NCBI GenBank assembly: GCA_014904845.1
Contig: MU119321.1
Coordinates: forward strand, 1 to 64,000
DNA from: Acephala macrosclerotiorum
Taxonomy: Eukaryota > Ascomycota > Leotiomycetes > Helotiales > Mollisiaceae
DNA length: 64,000 bases
Direction of reading: 5' to 3'
In this document: positions 38,641-48,859 of the stretch, piece after piece
How the letters are laid out: the number at the start of each line of letters is the position of its first letter
Position numbering within the stretch: position 1 is the stretch's first letter
Made by a program: the position numbers and the translations under genes
The notes under the pieces: generated by a model
What the model was told of the DNA's origin: nothing
Databases searched by the model: none
The model's input: only the letters and a program-made list of their open reading frames with translations

Positions 38641-39193
38641 AATATTATTAATATTTAAAAATTATTCGAATTTTATTAGCGTTATAATTTTCTCGTCAAA
38701 CGGTAAACTATTAGCGTCGGCATCGAGCGATTACATGGTCAAACTATAAAACACCGATTTAAAAATAGTACTACTAATACTCAAAGGTTATTCGAATTTC
38801 GTTAGCGCCGTGGCCTTCTCGTTAGACGGTAAACTGCTAGCGTCGGCATTGGACGATAACACGGTCAAACTGTGGGACGCCGGCTCAAGAGCGGCGCTAC
38901 AGACGTTCGAGCTCGACACCGTTATTGAGACCCTTTTGTTTTCTAATAATAAGACATTTGTCCAGACCAACAGTGGGCCGTTGCATACCGCATTTCTTTC
39001 TGATTGTGCAGCTGTTTCTCGACCGAATCTCCCGCGCTCTATATTTGTTAAGGAGCAATAGGTAAGTTTAGATATGGAAAATTTACTTTGGCTTCCTTCC
39101 GATCATCGGCCAAGCAGTGTCGCTATTCACGGGGGCATTGTTGCTTTCGGTTATCAGTCTGGTCGAGTGTCATTCATGGAATTCGCTTTCTAA
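38641..39193 (+). pseudogene. WD40-repeat protein, 3' end (NLR-like), decayed
   Basis: The frame reads two WD40 blades. A degraded one, VIIFSSNGKLLASASSDYMV then KL-stop-N, ends near 38,750. An intact one follows, SAVAFSLDGKLLASALDDNT then VKLWDAG, at about 38,803-38,890. The GKLLAS-x-DxTVKLWD pattern is typical of regular WD40 arrays in fungal NACHT/NLR (STAND) proteins. After the blades comes IFVKEQ-stop-VSLDMENLL, then WLPSDHRPSSVA and ending GRVSFMEFAF at the TAA 39,191-39,193. I know this tail from such proteins. The TAG at 39,059-39,061 replaces the expected Trp (TGG), and another Trp codon upstream is TAA. Both are RIP-type changes. The N-terminal domains have vanished into the AT block. 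WD40 blades of these proteins usually act in non-self recognition. This copy is dead. Confidence 0.8.
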
Positions 39194-39370
39194 AATTTCG
39201 CTGAAGTTTCCCTTGACCTCCTCACCGCCCACCTCCGTTGCTGATGACGTCTTTTATACTTTTCCGAGAGCTTCGCCTTCCAAAGTTGTGTCTTGTCTCC
39301 TGCTGCTCCGATTGTCCCATGATTGCTCAAGTCTATTGGTGTGGGCCTTGCGTCGGCAACGTGAAGAGGT

Positions 39371-40426
39371 TTGGGGTTAGAGGGCGTCGAAGTGTTGGTT
39401 AGGGTTAACTCTAACCGAGAATTCAAGACAACTTGCCGAAAGATTCGCAACAGAAACGAGTCCATGGTTGTTCGAGATATCTCGCAGCTGATTGTCCCTT
39501 CTGCCCAAACTCTGGCGACATACGGTGCTACTAATCTCGATCATTTGATTGAAAGTGTTAATGAAGGCTGGAATAGCGCCGAACCTTTCCACGGTCCTCG
39601 CCCACAGCCTGATTATTCTGTGGGGTTCGGACGATCTGCATTCACGGACGATCAGCTGGAAAAGCTTAAGCCTTTCATCGGCGAGGTTTCAGATACTTTT
39701 ACGTCTCATTTCATGGCCACCTGGCAGATGTACTTCCCGTTCCTGACCTGTGAGGTCAAGTGCGGTGCCGCGGCACTTGATGTTGCAGACCGACAGAATG
39801 CCCGCAGTATGACCCTGGCGGTGAGGGGTGTTGTTGGACTCTTCAAACTTGTGAAGCGCGAAAAAGAACTTCACCGAAAGATCCTCGCCTTCTCCATCTC
39901 ACACGATCACCGAACAGTGAGAATCTACGGCCACCACTCTATAATCGATGGAGACAAAACCACCTTCTACCGCCATTCGATTAAGACGTTCGATTTCACG
40001 AGCGAAGGCGGCAAGGACAAGTGGGCCTCTTACAGATTCACCAAAAATGTCTACGATAAATAGATGCCGACTCACTTGAAAAGAATCTGTTCAGTTATCG
40101 ATGAGTTGCGGCCCGATCTGGATATTGTGTCCTCACAGCAATCTGAGCCAGAGGGATCCGGACTTTCACAAGGGTTGGAAAGCCACAATCTCGTAGAGCT
40201 TTCAAATCAGGATGCCTCATCTCTGCTGGAGGAAGCTAACAGTCAATCAAGCTGTGTTGGAGACGCTACCCCAGAGACTTCCGTGTCTCAGAGGATTAAG
40301 GAGAGAGCATTTAAAAACCCAAAAAAAGGGGTCGGCCTGAATTACATTAGCGAATGGTCTCACAAGTCAGTATTCGAGGCGTATTGTTTGCTGCAACGCG
40401 TTTTGGAAAGCTGTACGATACAATAA
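39371..40426 (+). pseudogene. DUF7924 protein, copy 1 (interrupted)
   Basis: A 230-codon frame followed by a stop and a continuing 120-codon frame. It contains the DUF7924-type core: RPQPDYSVGFGRSAF, MYFPFLTCEVKCGAAALDVA, DRQNARSMTLAVRGVVGLF and LVKREKELHRKILAFSISHD. The family occurs widely in ascomycetes and has no established function. The TAG at 40,061-40,063 sits where the downstream duplicate has Trp (NVYDIWMPTHLKKIC versus NVYDK-stop-MPTHLKRIC), a CpA-to-TpA change on the minus strand. Near 40,330 one base is missing from an A7G4 run relative to copy 2, so the KKRGRP tail is lost. The start is uncertain; a frame continues upstream of 39,371 without a clear N-terminus. It lies 180 bp after the WD40 remnant. 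Confidence 0.8.
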
Positions 40427-40552
40427 AACCATCGAAGCAAATGACCATGCGAGTTTTTGAATAATCCACCAGTTGATATCACACTTGCAGTGAAAGAAAA
40501 GCCTGTTGACCTTGGCGATTACCAGTCTTATATCTGCTTCTGAGTTTCTTTT

Positions 40553-41050
40553 GTGGTGTTCCGCCTAATGCACTTTCCCCTAATCTCCTGCTGCCCTCTC
40601 TTTGAAGCCGCTTATCGTCCGTATCTACTGCTGCATTTGAGTTTTGAAGCTATTCATCAATTCCTTCGTACCGGCCAGTCCAGATTTGAGCCTCCGCGCA
40701 TAACTTGTGGGTCAGTTACCCCCAAGAATGTTTACGACATATGGATGCCAACTCACTTGAAAAAAATCTGTTCAATTGTCGATGAGTTGCCGCCTGGTTT
40801 GGATTTTGAGGTCTTTCAGCAATCCGAGCCAGGGGAATCTGGACTTTCGCAGGGGTTAGAAAGCCACCATGTCTCTGACCGATCAGGTCATGATGCCGCG
40901 TCTTTGGAGGAAGCTGGCAGTCAATCAAGTCGTGTTGGTTCGCAAGACGTTACCCCAGGTACTTCCCTGTCTCAGAGGATTGAAGGAGGAGGATTCAAAA
41001 AGCCAAAGAAAAGGGGTCGACCTATAGAATTACATCAGGACGTGGCCTGA
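40553..41050 (+). pseudogene. DUF7924 protein, copy 2 (C-terminal part only)
   Basis: From about 40,728 to the TGA at 41,048-41,050 this is a tandem duplicate of the last ~110 codons of copy 1, roughly 80% identical at DNA level by eye. It includes NVYDIWMPTHLKKIC, QQSEPGESGLSQGLES and TSLSQRIEGGGFKKPKK, then RGRPIELHQDVA. The KKRGRP tail resembles an AT-hook core, which hints at DNA contact but is not proof. The preceding 58 codons (from 40,553) are open but not homologous to copy 1, so the duplication breakpoint lies near 40,725 and the enzyme-like core is absent. It could be a chimeric small gene or a fragment. Confidence 0.65.
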
Positions 41051-41474
41051 AATGCTAAGGAGCAAATCACATAATAAGCACATAACTACTTCTGATCTGC
41101 AAAGAAATCCCACCACAATAGCACTTATTCAGAGTCGAGATCTTTCGGTGAAACTGTTTTAAAATACTCTCGCATTTGCGTTACAGATGTGGGAAACCCG
41201 TAGGAAAAACCACGTCCAGAGTTTGTAATCAAGAGTAGCCCCAGGAAGGAAATTCAATGCTTCCCAGTAAAGCGCAGCACTAAAATAACAGTGCAAAAAG
41301 AGTGACAGATTCCCCGGTCCGCCTACACAATCAAGATTAAGCTCAACGAATGTATATTTGGATCAAATCACCCGCCCAGCCACATCCCTGCTAAGCTCAC
41401 AACATTTAGAATTATTTAGGCAGTTTCAACTAATAGCTGGTGACATACCTGCAAAGCCCTTTCTTCTACAGCAA
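41051..41474. other. intergenic, probable 3' region of the secreted-protein gene
   Basis: Ordinary composition and no frame I would call. It lies between the tail of DUF7924 copy 2 (plus strand) and the stop of the cysteine-rich gene (minus strand), so the two genes converge here. I see no repeat or RNA gene. Confidence 0.5.
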
Positions 41475-41723
41475 CTAGATTGGGCACTGCGCGGGGTCAT
41501 ACTCATCAGTAGCACAGCTAGTACGGTATCCATAGTCATAGCATCCCCCCGCAGGATTACATTCGAAGACGTCAGTGAAGCAGGATCCGCTCAGACAGGA
41601 GGTGACCTGGGCACAGTAGCCGCAGTACTGGCCTTGTGCGCTGCCCACCTCGCAAGCGCAGGCATCGGCCCCAGTGGCGATGTAGAGACCTGCTACAAGC
41701 AAGCCCAAAAGCGTAAACTTCAT
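41475..41723 (-). CDS. small secreted cysteine-rich protein (effector candidate)
   Basis: An intact 82-residue frame with no introns. The N-terminus MKFTLLGLLVAGLYIATGAD is a typical signal peptide with likely cleavage after the A-rich end near residue 19-22. The mature part has 10 cysteines in about 60 residues, in order CxC, YCGYC, SC, SC, EC, GGC, SC, QCPI, consistent with up to five disulfide bonds. It ends NPAGGCYDYG and then AQCPI. Cysteine-rich secreted proteins of this size in repeat-rich compartments are the usual profile of fungal effectors, but function cannot be read from sequence. Unlike its neighbours it shows no stop codons or frameshifts. A long overlapping frame on the plus strand (41,358-41,846) is a shadow. 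The start is preceded by a pyrimidine-rich leader (CTTTCTACTACCACTGTCGAT). Confidence 0.8.
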   Translation of the reverse strand: MKFTLLGLLVAGLYIATGADACACEVGSAQGQYCGYCAQVTSCLSGSCFTDVFECNPAGGCYDYGYRTSCATDEYDPAQCPI

Positions 41724-41928
41724 ATCGACAGTGGTAGTAGAAAGAGACGCGAGTTTTTAAGGCTTCGGAGCTTCAGAGCTGAGACTGGGAGAAATATTAG
41801 CACTAAATGCCTCCATTCAAGAGCATTCGAAGACATACTTCTTTGAAGATATGTTTCTGTATTTGAGCCGGGTGCAAGTTGGTCAACGTTTAGGAGTATT
41901 GGCGTTGATAACCGTGAGGAACCCAGTT
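41724..41928 (-). promoter_or_regulatory. upstream region of the secreted-protein gene
   Basis: About 200 bp between the cysteine-rich gene start and the 36-bp repeat frame. On the minus strand a CCTTAAAAACTCGCG element lies about 25-40 bp before the ATG and a CT-rich stretch follows. It is not clearly a TATA box. I see no other operator-like motif. Confidence 0.3.
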
Positions 41929-42186
41929 TTATATATTTAAATCTTCTACTCCGTTCACCTCCGCCACCAGAGCTTCACGCAACGTCAAGTACCGAAATAG
42001 CTCGGTGTAGGCCCAAAATCTCCTACCAGGACGCACTTGTGTCAATTCGAACCTGGTTGATTGGGAAACACTGTGCTCAATACGACCTACCACAAGAATT
42101 CGTTCATGATGACATGACATTGTGGGTAGTACAGAGAGGGGAACATAGCTTCCATTCTCGAAATCCCTGTTAGGACTCGCCCTTGA

Positions 42187-42294
42187 TGTTTCCCCGAATC
42201 TTGCAATTATATCGAACTTTATTGTTTCCCCGAATCTTACAATTGTGTCGATCCTTATTGTTTCCTCAAATCTTACAGTTATGTCGGGCTTTAC
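42187..42294 (-). repeat. 36-bp minisatellite, three units
   Basis: Three head-to-tail 36-bp units start at 42,187, 42,223 and 42,259, each containing TGTTTCCYCRAATCTTRCA on the plus strand. The period is a multiple of three. On the minus strand they lie in a 141-codon frame (41,929-42,354) as a 12-residue repeat of the form ARFGETIKFDII. The array abuts the inverted-repeat element that begins at 42,294, and that element supplies the frame's first 20 codons, so the frame itself is doubtful as a gene. Confidence 0.8.
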
Positions 42295-42566
42295 GAGCCT
42301 GGGATCATAAGTCTGTGTTTTCCAGGCATTTTTTAAGGCACTTTTAAGCGACAAAAACCAAAATCGACGATTTCATTTTAAAACTATAAAGTCTGCACAA
42401 ATCAGAATCATTTAATCTTATAATGTGATACTTATAAGAAGCTATAGTGAGTTTATAAAGCAAATCCGAGTTAATTTAACTTCGTAGTTAAAAATCGAAA
42501 TTTAGTTTTAGCGTTCATTTATTAGCGAGAAGCCCTATAAAACACAGACTTTTGATCCCAGGCTCG
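42294..42566. mobile_element. MITE family TTA-1, copy A (273 bp)
   Basis: Terminal inverted repeats start CGAGCCTGGGATCATAAGTC and end as the complement (GACTTTTGATCCCAGGCTCG), flanked on both sides by TTA (42,291-42,293 and 42,567-42,569). TTA duplications are typical of PIF/Harbinger-type elements, though the tip sequence does not settle the superfamily. It has no coding capacity. The interior is about one-third GC with C in all contexts, so it is not RIP-saturated. Copy B lies 207 bp downstream. Confidence 0.85.
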
Positions 42567-42773
42567 TTATTGTTTCCCCTCGTTATGAATTCCCCTGCAT
42601 CTCATTTTTTTTTTACTTTTCCTAGCATGCTGAACTACCCCCTGAGCTTGCAAGAGTCTCATGGTGTAGTAGGTTATATTCCCTAGGAAACTACAAGCCT
42701 CCCAGATACGGTTATACATCTTCGAAATCTCCTATAATTGATAGTTTGAGAGCCCAATTCAGTTCTCTGCTTA

Positions 42774-43056
42774 CGAGCCTGGGATCAAAAGTCTGTGCTT
42801 TTTAGGCTGTTTTTAGGCTACTTTTTCGCGAAGAACTTCAAAGTCTATGCCGTTACTTAAAAAGTATAAAACAACTACAAATTAAAATCTTTTAAGACTA
42901 TAGTTTATTATTTGACAAAATCTAAAGTATTTTTTTACAAATTAATTAAGTATATTTATATTTTGATTCAAAAATCGATATTCAGTTTCAGCGTTTATTT
43001 GTTAGCGAAAAGCCTTGAAAAGCCCTGAAAAGCACAGACTTTTGATCCTAGGCTCG
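42774..43056. mobile_element. MITE family TTA-1, copy B (283 bp)
   Basis: Same termini as copy A (CGAGCCTGGGATCAAAAGTC ... GATCCTAGGCTCG), with TTA on both sides (42,771-42,773 and 43,057-43,059). Interiors align, for example AAAAATCGATATTCAGTTTC versus AAAAATCGAAATTTAGTTTT. The right subterminal region has a short duplication (GAAAAGCC twice) that is absent from copy A. Both copies point the same way. Confidence 0.85.
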
Positions 43057-43059
43057 TTA

Positions 43060-43800
43060 AGATGAAGGTGGGAAGAGATTTCAGGATAGGCCAACCTACG
43101 AATCCCATTTGAGTTTAAATATGTCTTGCATTGCCGAGTGAGATTGACAAGGATCTGATGTTCCAATACTGAAAGCGCTTCATGCACAAAGCTTGGATTC
43201 GTAGAATCCTTCTGCGAATGGATCTTCAGTACGGGTATGTAGACGGAGTCTCGGTCCACCTATAAGATTCATCAAAACGATGTTCGATTACCCCTAGAGT
43301 AGCCCCCTGATCCCGCTACGCAGTGGATAGGACCCCAAATGACGCTATTTTCGTCTTCTGGGGATGCGGGGTAGGTTTCAGAGCTTTAAAGTTATCGCAT
43401 TAACCTCCGAACATCGAATCCTTCAGCCCTCTCGAACCAATGAGTGCCAGGTCACTATCATTGTGGCCCGGGGACACCCGACCTCCCAGCCTCCTGTCAT
43501 TCAATATAAACTCTATAAAGATTCTGTCTATATTAGGCTTAGGGTCCGAAAGGATGCATGCCGATTTCAGGAAACCCATATCCAGCTTTCTGTCCCTGTA
43601 TCTCAAGAATAGCATCGTAAGACGGAGCAATATAGCGCCTGCGCTTCCCACATATGAGGCTAGATCCAATATCGTGCTCATGTGCCAAAACAAGTAACGA
43701 TCGGATATAACTATTTCTCGGAAGTGGGGTTACCATCGCTAGGCTACGCCATGGGGACAAGTCGCTCATGGTCACCTGGCTAGGGCGGTGGAACGCGGCA
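43060..43800. other. unassigned part of island
   Basis: Normal composition and several overlapping frames of 60-97 codons on both strands, none matching a family I recognise. It lies downstream of the GMC fragment on the same (minus) strand and may hold its decayed remainder. One minus-strand segment (EIQGQKAGYGFPEIGMHPFG) loosely resembles a GMC-type stretch, but I cannot support the link. Confidence 0.3.
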
Positions 43801-43810
43801 GAACCCTAGG

Positions 43811-44075
43811 CTAAGGCGGACAGGGCTGGCAGAATTTCAGCGGGGAGTCTGGGCTAAAGGCGACATTGAATCTCTCAGCGGCGGATAGATGCTCCACCGT
43901 ATCATTGGATCCGCCTGCCTCGAGAAGAAGGACCGAGGGCTTCGAGGATGAGTGGGCTAGACGCGAAGCAACCACAGAGCCCGAAGTGCCGGCTACAACA
44001 GGTCAGTATGAAAGTATTGCAGTGTACTCGACTTTGGGGATCACCTCCAACTACAATGAAGTCATAAGTGTGCAT
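43811..44075 (-). pseudogene. GMC oxidoreductase, 5' fragment
   Basis: Exon 1 (44,045-44,075) encodes MHTYDFIVVG, and exon 2 (43,992 down) continues AGTSGSVVASRLAHSS, then KPSVLLLEAGGSNDTVEHLS. They are joined across a 52-nt intron with GTGATC donor and TTGTAG acceptor (43,993-44,044). Together they form the FAD-binding Rossmann motif (VVGAGTSG) and the LLLEAGG segment of the glucose-methanol-choline oxidoreductase family, which oxidises alcohols using FAD. After about 70 residues the frame ends in TAG at 43,811-43,813, against over 550 residues for the family. The conserved RGKGLGGSSAIN-type region is not found downstream. Truncated pseudogene. The intron is inferred from motif continuity. 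Confidence 0.75.
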
Positions 44076-44099
44076 TTCAGCAAGGGTTATCAATCATGT

Positions 44100-44302
44100 G
44101 CTGATGTCCCAACGTAGAACAGAGAACGAAACAAAAGCAAGAGGGCCGTTGTTTTACCCCAACCTCCCAAGATTTGATCAGAGAGCACAAGACCCATTTA
44201 GTGATCTATCCCGAAGCACAAATGCAGTATTCCAGATCATGTAACCTTCCACCGTTATCATAGGGTATATGTAAAAACCGTCGGCTAATAGCTAGCCTGT
44301 CA
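44100..44302. other. intergenic, nothing recognised
   Basis: Ordinary composition upstream of the GMC fragment. I see no gene, repeat or RNA. Confidence 0.4.
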
Positions 44303-44421
44303 ATTTGAGTGATATATTCGATGATCTTGATGGTCTGGTTGATTAATTAAGATGGTAAGATCTAGCTAGGCGCGGGGACATTATATCCATTGCAGTGCTT
44401 ACTCAGCATTAAAACCACTTC
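44303..44421 (+). repeat. duplicated gene-end fragment, copy 1
   Basis: About 120 bp matching, in inverted orientation, 57,711-57,829 with a few differences. On this strand it reads VNLSDIFDDLDGLVD and then a TAA stop, followed by what would be 3' untranslated sequence containing GGGGACATTATATCCATTGC. It appears to be the extreme 3' end of a gene of unknown family. A 214-bp inverted-repeat element has inserted at its right end. Confidence 0.7.
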
Positions 44422-44635
44422 ACCAGGGGGTGCATTAATTCGTGACCCATCAACTGAAGAACATCGAATATATCTCAATAACCACAATAATTGGAAACTA
44501 CTTTTGCGGGAGGAAAATGATCTTTGAGGCGAGATAAATATTTTATCCTCTTTTCAAGTGGTCGCGAAGCCGGGGTTGTGCAATATTTTGAGAGTGCAAA
44601 CTTTGATTGAGTCACGAATTAGTATACCCCCTGGT
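44422..44635. mobile_element. inverted-repeat element (MITE), 214 bp
   Basis: Termini ACCAGGGGGTGCATTAATTC and the complement of ACCAGGGGGTATACTAATTC, about 30 bp each, with no coding capacity. Flanks are ACTTC on the left and ACTTG on the right, suggesting a 4-5 bp target duplication. The duplicate locus near 57,706-57,712 lacks the element and reads ACTCG on the matching strand, so it serves as a natural empty site. The superfamily is unclear. Confidence 0.75.
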
Positions 44636-44671
44636 ACTTGAAAGTCCAATACGCCCCTTGCTAAAGAACGC

Positions 44672-45063
44672 TGTAAAAATATAATATAAATATTTAATAT
44701 TTTTACGTAATTATTATAATAATTATTATTACGATTTTTTATTTTTTATTTTTTATTAATTATAATATTAAATTATTATAAAAAGTTTTATTAAATATTA
44801 TAATATTAATTTTAATTATTTTATAAAAATTCAATTTTGAATAAAATATTATTAAAAATTTAAAAAACAATTAATAATTAATTAAAAAATAATATTATTA
44901 TTTTAAATAATTAATATTTAAAATATAAATATTTTATTTATAAATTAATAATTTTAATAATATTTTTAATTAAAATAATTTTTAAATTAATAAAAATTGA
45001 ATTATTTAAAAATTAATATATTAATACGTTTTTAATTATATTTATAAAATATATTAATTTTTA

Positions 45064-45101
<38 letters not shown>

Positions 45102-48100
45102 TATTTTAAAATTATAAAAAACGTTAATTTATTTAAAATAATTAATATTAAAATAAATAAATAAAATTTTTATAATAATTAAAATATAAAAACGAAAATT
45201 TTAATTTAAAAAAAATATATAATTTATAAATTATTTATAATCGTTTTTAAATTAAAATATATTTTATTAAAATAAAAAAATAAATAAAAAAATTTTTTTA
45301 ATAAAAAATTTTTTTATTTTAATTATATTATTTATTTTTTAAAAATATAAAATTATAAATATTTTTTTTTAAAATTTTCAAAATATTTTAATTTAAAAAA
45401 AATAATATAATAATATATATAAAAATTATTAATTTATTTTAAAATTTAAAAAAATATATAAATATATTTAATTAAATAATATTAAAAACGTAAATTTATA
45501 AAAAGAATTTAATATATATTAAAAATCGAATTTTTAAAAAAAAATAATTATAAATTAATAAAAATATATAAAAAAATATTTATTATATATAAATATAAAA
45601 ATAATAATATTATTATTATTAATAATATAATAAAAATATTTAAATATTATAATATAAAAAATAATTTATATTAGATTTTTTATTAAAAAATTAAAATTAA
45701 TTCGTTTTTTTATAAAAATATAATCGAATTTTTTTTGAGATTATAAACGAAAAAAATATATATAAAATTTTATATAAATTAATATTAATTAAATTTTTAT
45801 AAAATATATTATTAATCGTTTAAAAAAATATAATAATTAATAAAATAAACAAATAAAAAATATAAAAATTTATTTAATTTATTATTATATATTTTTAATA
45901 ATAATAAAATTAATATTTAAAATTTTAATAAATTTTATAAAAAACTATTAATAAATATAATAATAATAAATAAATTAAAAAATAAAATTTAAAATATATT
46001 AAAAAACTTTTAATTAAAAAAATATTAAAAATGAAAAATAAAATAAATAAATATAAATTAATTAAAAAATAAATAAAAATATAAATCTTTTTATTATTTA
46101 ATTTTAATAAATATTAAAAATTAAAATTTTTATAAAAGATTTATAAAAACGAATTAATTTGTTTTTATTATTATTTTTAAATTAATTAATTTAAATATAA
46201 AATTAAATATAATTTTTTTTAAAAATAATTATTTATTATTATAATTATTATTATTTTTTTAAAATTTTATTTATATTAAATTTATTAATAAATAATTTAA
46301 ACGTACGTAAAAAAATTTTTAAAAAATGAAATTCGAAATATAAAAATAAAATAATAATAATTATATACGATTTCAAATTATATATAAATATTATATATAT
46401 AAATTAAAAATTAAAATTAATTTATAAAATTAATTTAAATTTATTTTTAATTTTATTATATTTTATTAAATCGTAAATCGAGTTTTCGTTAAATAATAAT
46501 TAAAAAATAAAATACGTAAAAAAAAATTTAAAAATTTAAATAAATAAATAAAAACGAAAAAAAATATAATTAATATATTTTTATTTCGTTTTTTAATTAA
46601 ATAATATTTAATACGATTTATATTTTATAAATATATTTTTATTTTATTTTATTTTTACGTTTATTACATTTGTTTTATATTCGATTAAAAATAATTATTA
46701 ATTTAAATTTCAAATTAACAATTTTTAATTTAAACGTTTTATAAATATTTAAAATCAAAATAATTTTTATTAATATAAAAAAAAATTTATTTAAAAAAAC
46801 ATTTTTTTAAAATCGAATAAATTATAAAATTTTTAAAATTTTAATATTTTTAAATATTTAAAAAAAAAATTTAAACGTTTTAAATTAATTATTTTTAATT
46901 AAAATAAAATATAATATTTTTTATTTTTATATTTTATAAATTTTAATTTAATAAACATTATAAAAATTATTATAAAAAAAATAAATTAAAAAAATATATA
47001 AATATATTTTTAAATCGTAAAATTTTATTTTTAAATTATTAAATTATTATATAAAATATTAATATTCGTTATATATTTATTAAAATTTTTAATAAATTAA
47101 TTAAATTATTATATTTAAATATTTTAATTAAATTTAATTAAAATTATTTATTACAAAAAATATTAATTAAAAATTAAAAAAAAAATTCGTTTAATAATTC
47201 GTTAAACGAATTAATAATTAATAAGTTTTTTTTATTTAATATATATTTTATTTTATAAATTTTATAAAAATGTTTTTAATTTTAAATTTTAAATTAAATT
47301 TTTTTAATTTAAACGTTTTATAAATATTTTAATTTAATATAATTATTAAAATAAATATTTTAAATTCTATTAAATAATAAAATTAATTAATTAATAAATA
47401 TTTTAATATTTAAAATAAAAACGTATTTATTATAAAAATTTATATTAAAAAAAACTTTTTTTTAAAAAAATTTATTTTATATTTAATTATTATAATTAAT
47501 TATAAAAAATTATTTATTAAAAAAAAAATTTTAAATTTTTTTTTAAAAATTATATAATTATATAATTATTTAATATTTAAATAAACGTTTAAATATTTAA
47601 AATAAAAAACGTATTTAAAAGTTTTATAATTATTATTTTAATTAAATATAATTATATTTTATTAATTTATATAATAATAAATCAATAAAATTTATTTAAA
47701 ATTTTAATATTATATATATAAAAAAAAAATTAATATTAATTTTTAAATTAAATAAATAATAATATATTTTTTAATTTTATATAAAAAATAAAAAACGATT
47801 ATAAATCGTTTTTAATATAAATAATATAAAATTTAATAAAAATAAAAATTATAATTAAAAATTATTTAAAAGATTTTAAAAAAACTTTTTATTTTATATT
47901 ATAATATTATTTATAAATAATAAAAAATAAAAAATTATAATAATAATTAATATAATAATTATATAAAAATATTAAATATTTATATTAAAATAAAAAACGT
48001 ATTAAATTTTTAAATAATTTTAATATTATAATAAATATAATATTTTCGTATTTAATTAAATTTTATTATTTTAATCAATTAATTAAACTATTTAAATTAT

Positions 48101-48150
48101 CGAATATATTATTCAAATTGACAAAAATAATATACTAGTATAAAAAAATA
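44672..48150. repeat. AT-rich RIP-degraded block 4
   Basis: The most degraded kind of DNA in the window: long runs without any C or G except CpG, and an AAT microsatellite at about 45,067-45,105. Two degraded relatives of the 32-kb GC-cluster repeat lie at about 46,640-47,160 (pieces of both ends) and 47,165-47,765 (internally shortened). No gene. Confidence 0.85.
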
Positions 48151-48857
48151 AAACAAACCCGTTAAAGGTTTATTTTAAATTGGGATTTACCCGTCGTGGA
48201 ATTACCGTCATACAGTGAACAATCCAAATACAACTGCAACATATCCCTTTGGACACCCAGCTGGTGTCTCGATGCAGCCTTGTGGCAAATGTCCCGAGTG
48301 ACTATCATGTATACCATACGAGGCACCTCGCTAGCGCACTGTATTTACCGACTTGGCATTGTACCCCTGACGCCCTATAAGCTTTGCGGGGAAGGTGTCA
48401 CAATGTGGCATGTTCTGCAAAGGTGGGGGGGATTGGCGAGATAACAGCAACTGGTGTCTCGCAACATGAACGAAAAAGTATGGTAACGTTACTTGGCGGT
48501 CCGCATGTCTGGGATACACATTTGGGAGACTTCTGGGGGAAAACCAGTAGATCTTATCGCAGCCAGTGAATTGTTCAAACTTCACCCTGGCGGTCGTCAG
48601 AAGCACTTGTGCCCACCCCTTCTCACTATCCGACAGCCATTCATGCATGCATCAGATATGGTAACAACAGAAGCGCTCTAGCTACTGCTAGTGTACGGAT
48701 TCAGCATACAGTAGTCGAGGTTCCCTTGATTGGAGTTGTTGACCCAGTACGGCGGGAAGGCAACCCAAACCCTCGCCAGTGTCTCGCTCTGTCAAGTGAC
48801 ATGAGCATGGAAGTCGCTTAACCGAGTTCCCATTTGAATGTACAAACTTGGCCAATG
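48151..48857. other. small island, no assigned gene
   Basis: About 700 bp of normal composition between two AT-rich elements. There are several overlapping frames on both strands; the longest is 105 codons on the minus strand, 48,331-48,648, and includes CDKIYWFSPRSLPNVYPRHA. I recognise none, and their mutual overlap argues that most are chance. It lies directly downstream of the OPT pseudogene once the 413-bp element is removed, so part may be the transporter's 3' flank. Confidence 0.35.
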
Positions 48858-48859
48858 TA

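Larger units (their letters stand above)
33011..38690. repeat. AT-rich RIP-degraded block 3
   Basis: Almost pure A/T with residual C/G in CpG, and no real gene. It contains degraded relatives of the 32-kb repeat: 35,790-36,200 (its 3' part), 36,665-37,760 (full length) and 38,165-38,450 (5' part). It also has a 14-bp tandem triplet at 36,481-36,522. The last ~50 bp run into recognisable WD40 coding sequence, so the block edge lies inside a gene. Confidence 0.85.

Noticed and set aside
38788..38970. Minus-strand frame opposite the WD40 blades
   Set aside because: Shadow of the real plus-strand WD40 coding sequence.
41358..41846. 162-codon plus-strand frame over the cysteine-rich gene
   Set aside because: The opposite frame has a signal peptide and ordered cysteines; this one has no family features and looks like its antisense shadow.
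44672..48190. Block 4 as one element with inverted termini
   Set aside because: The ends (GTAAAAATATAATATAAATA and the complement of the right end) match only loosely.
48493..48681. HPGG motif suggesting a cytochrome b5 domain
   Set aside because: Four residues only; the surrounding sequence lacks the other heme-binding features.
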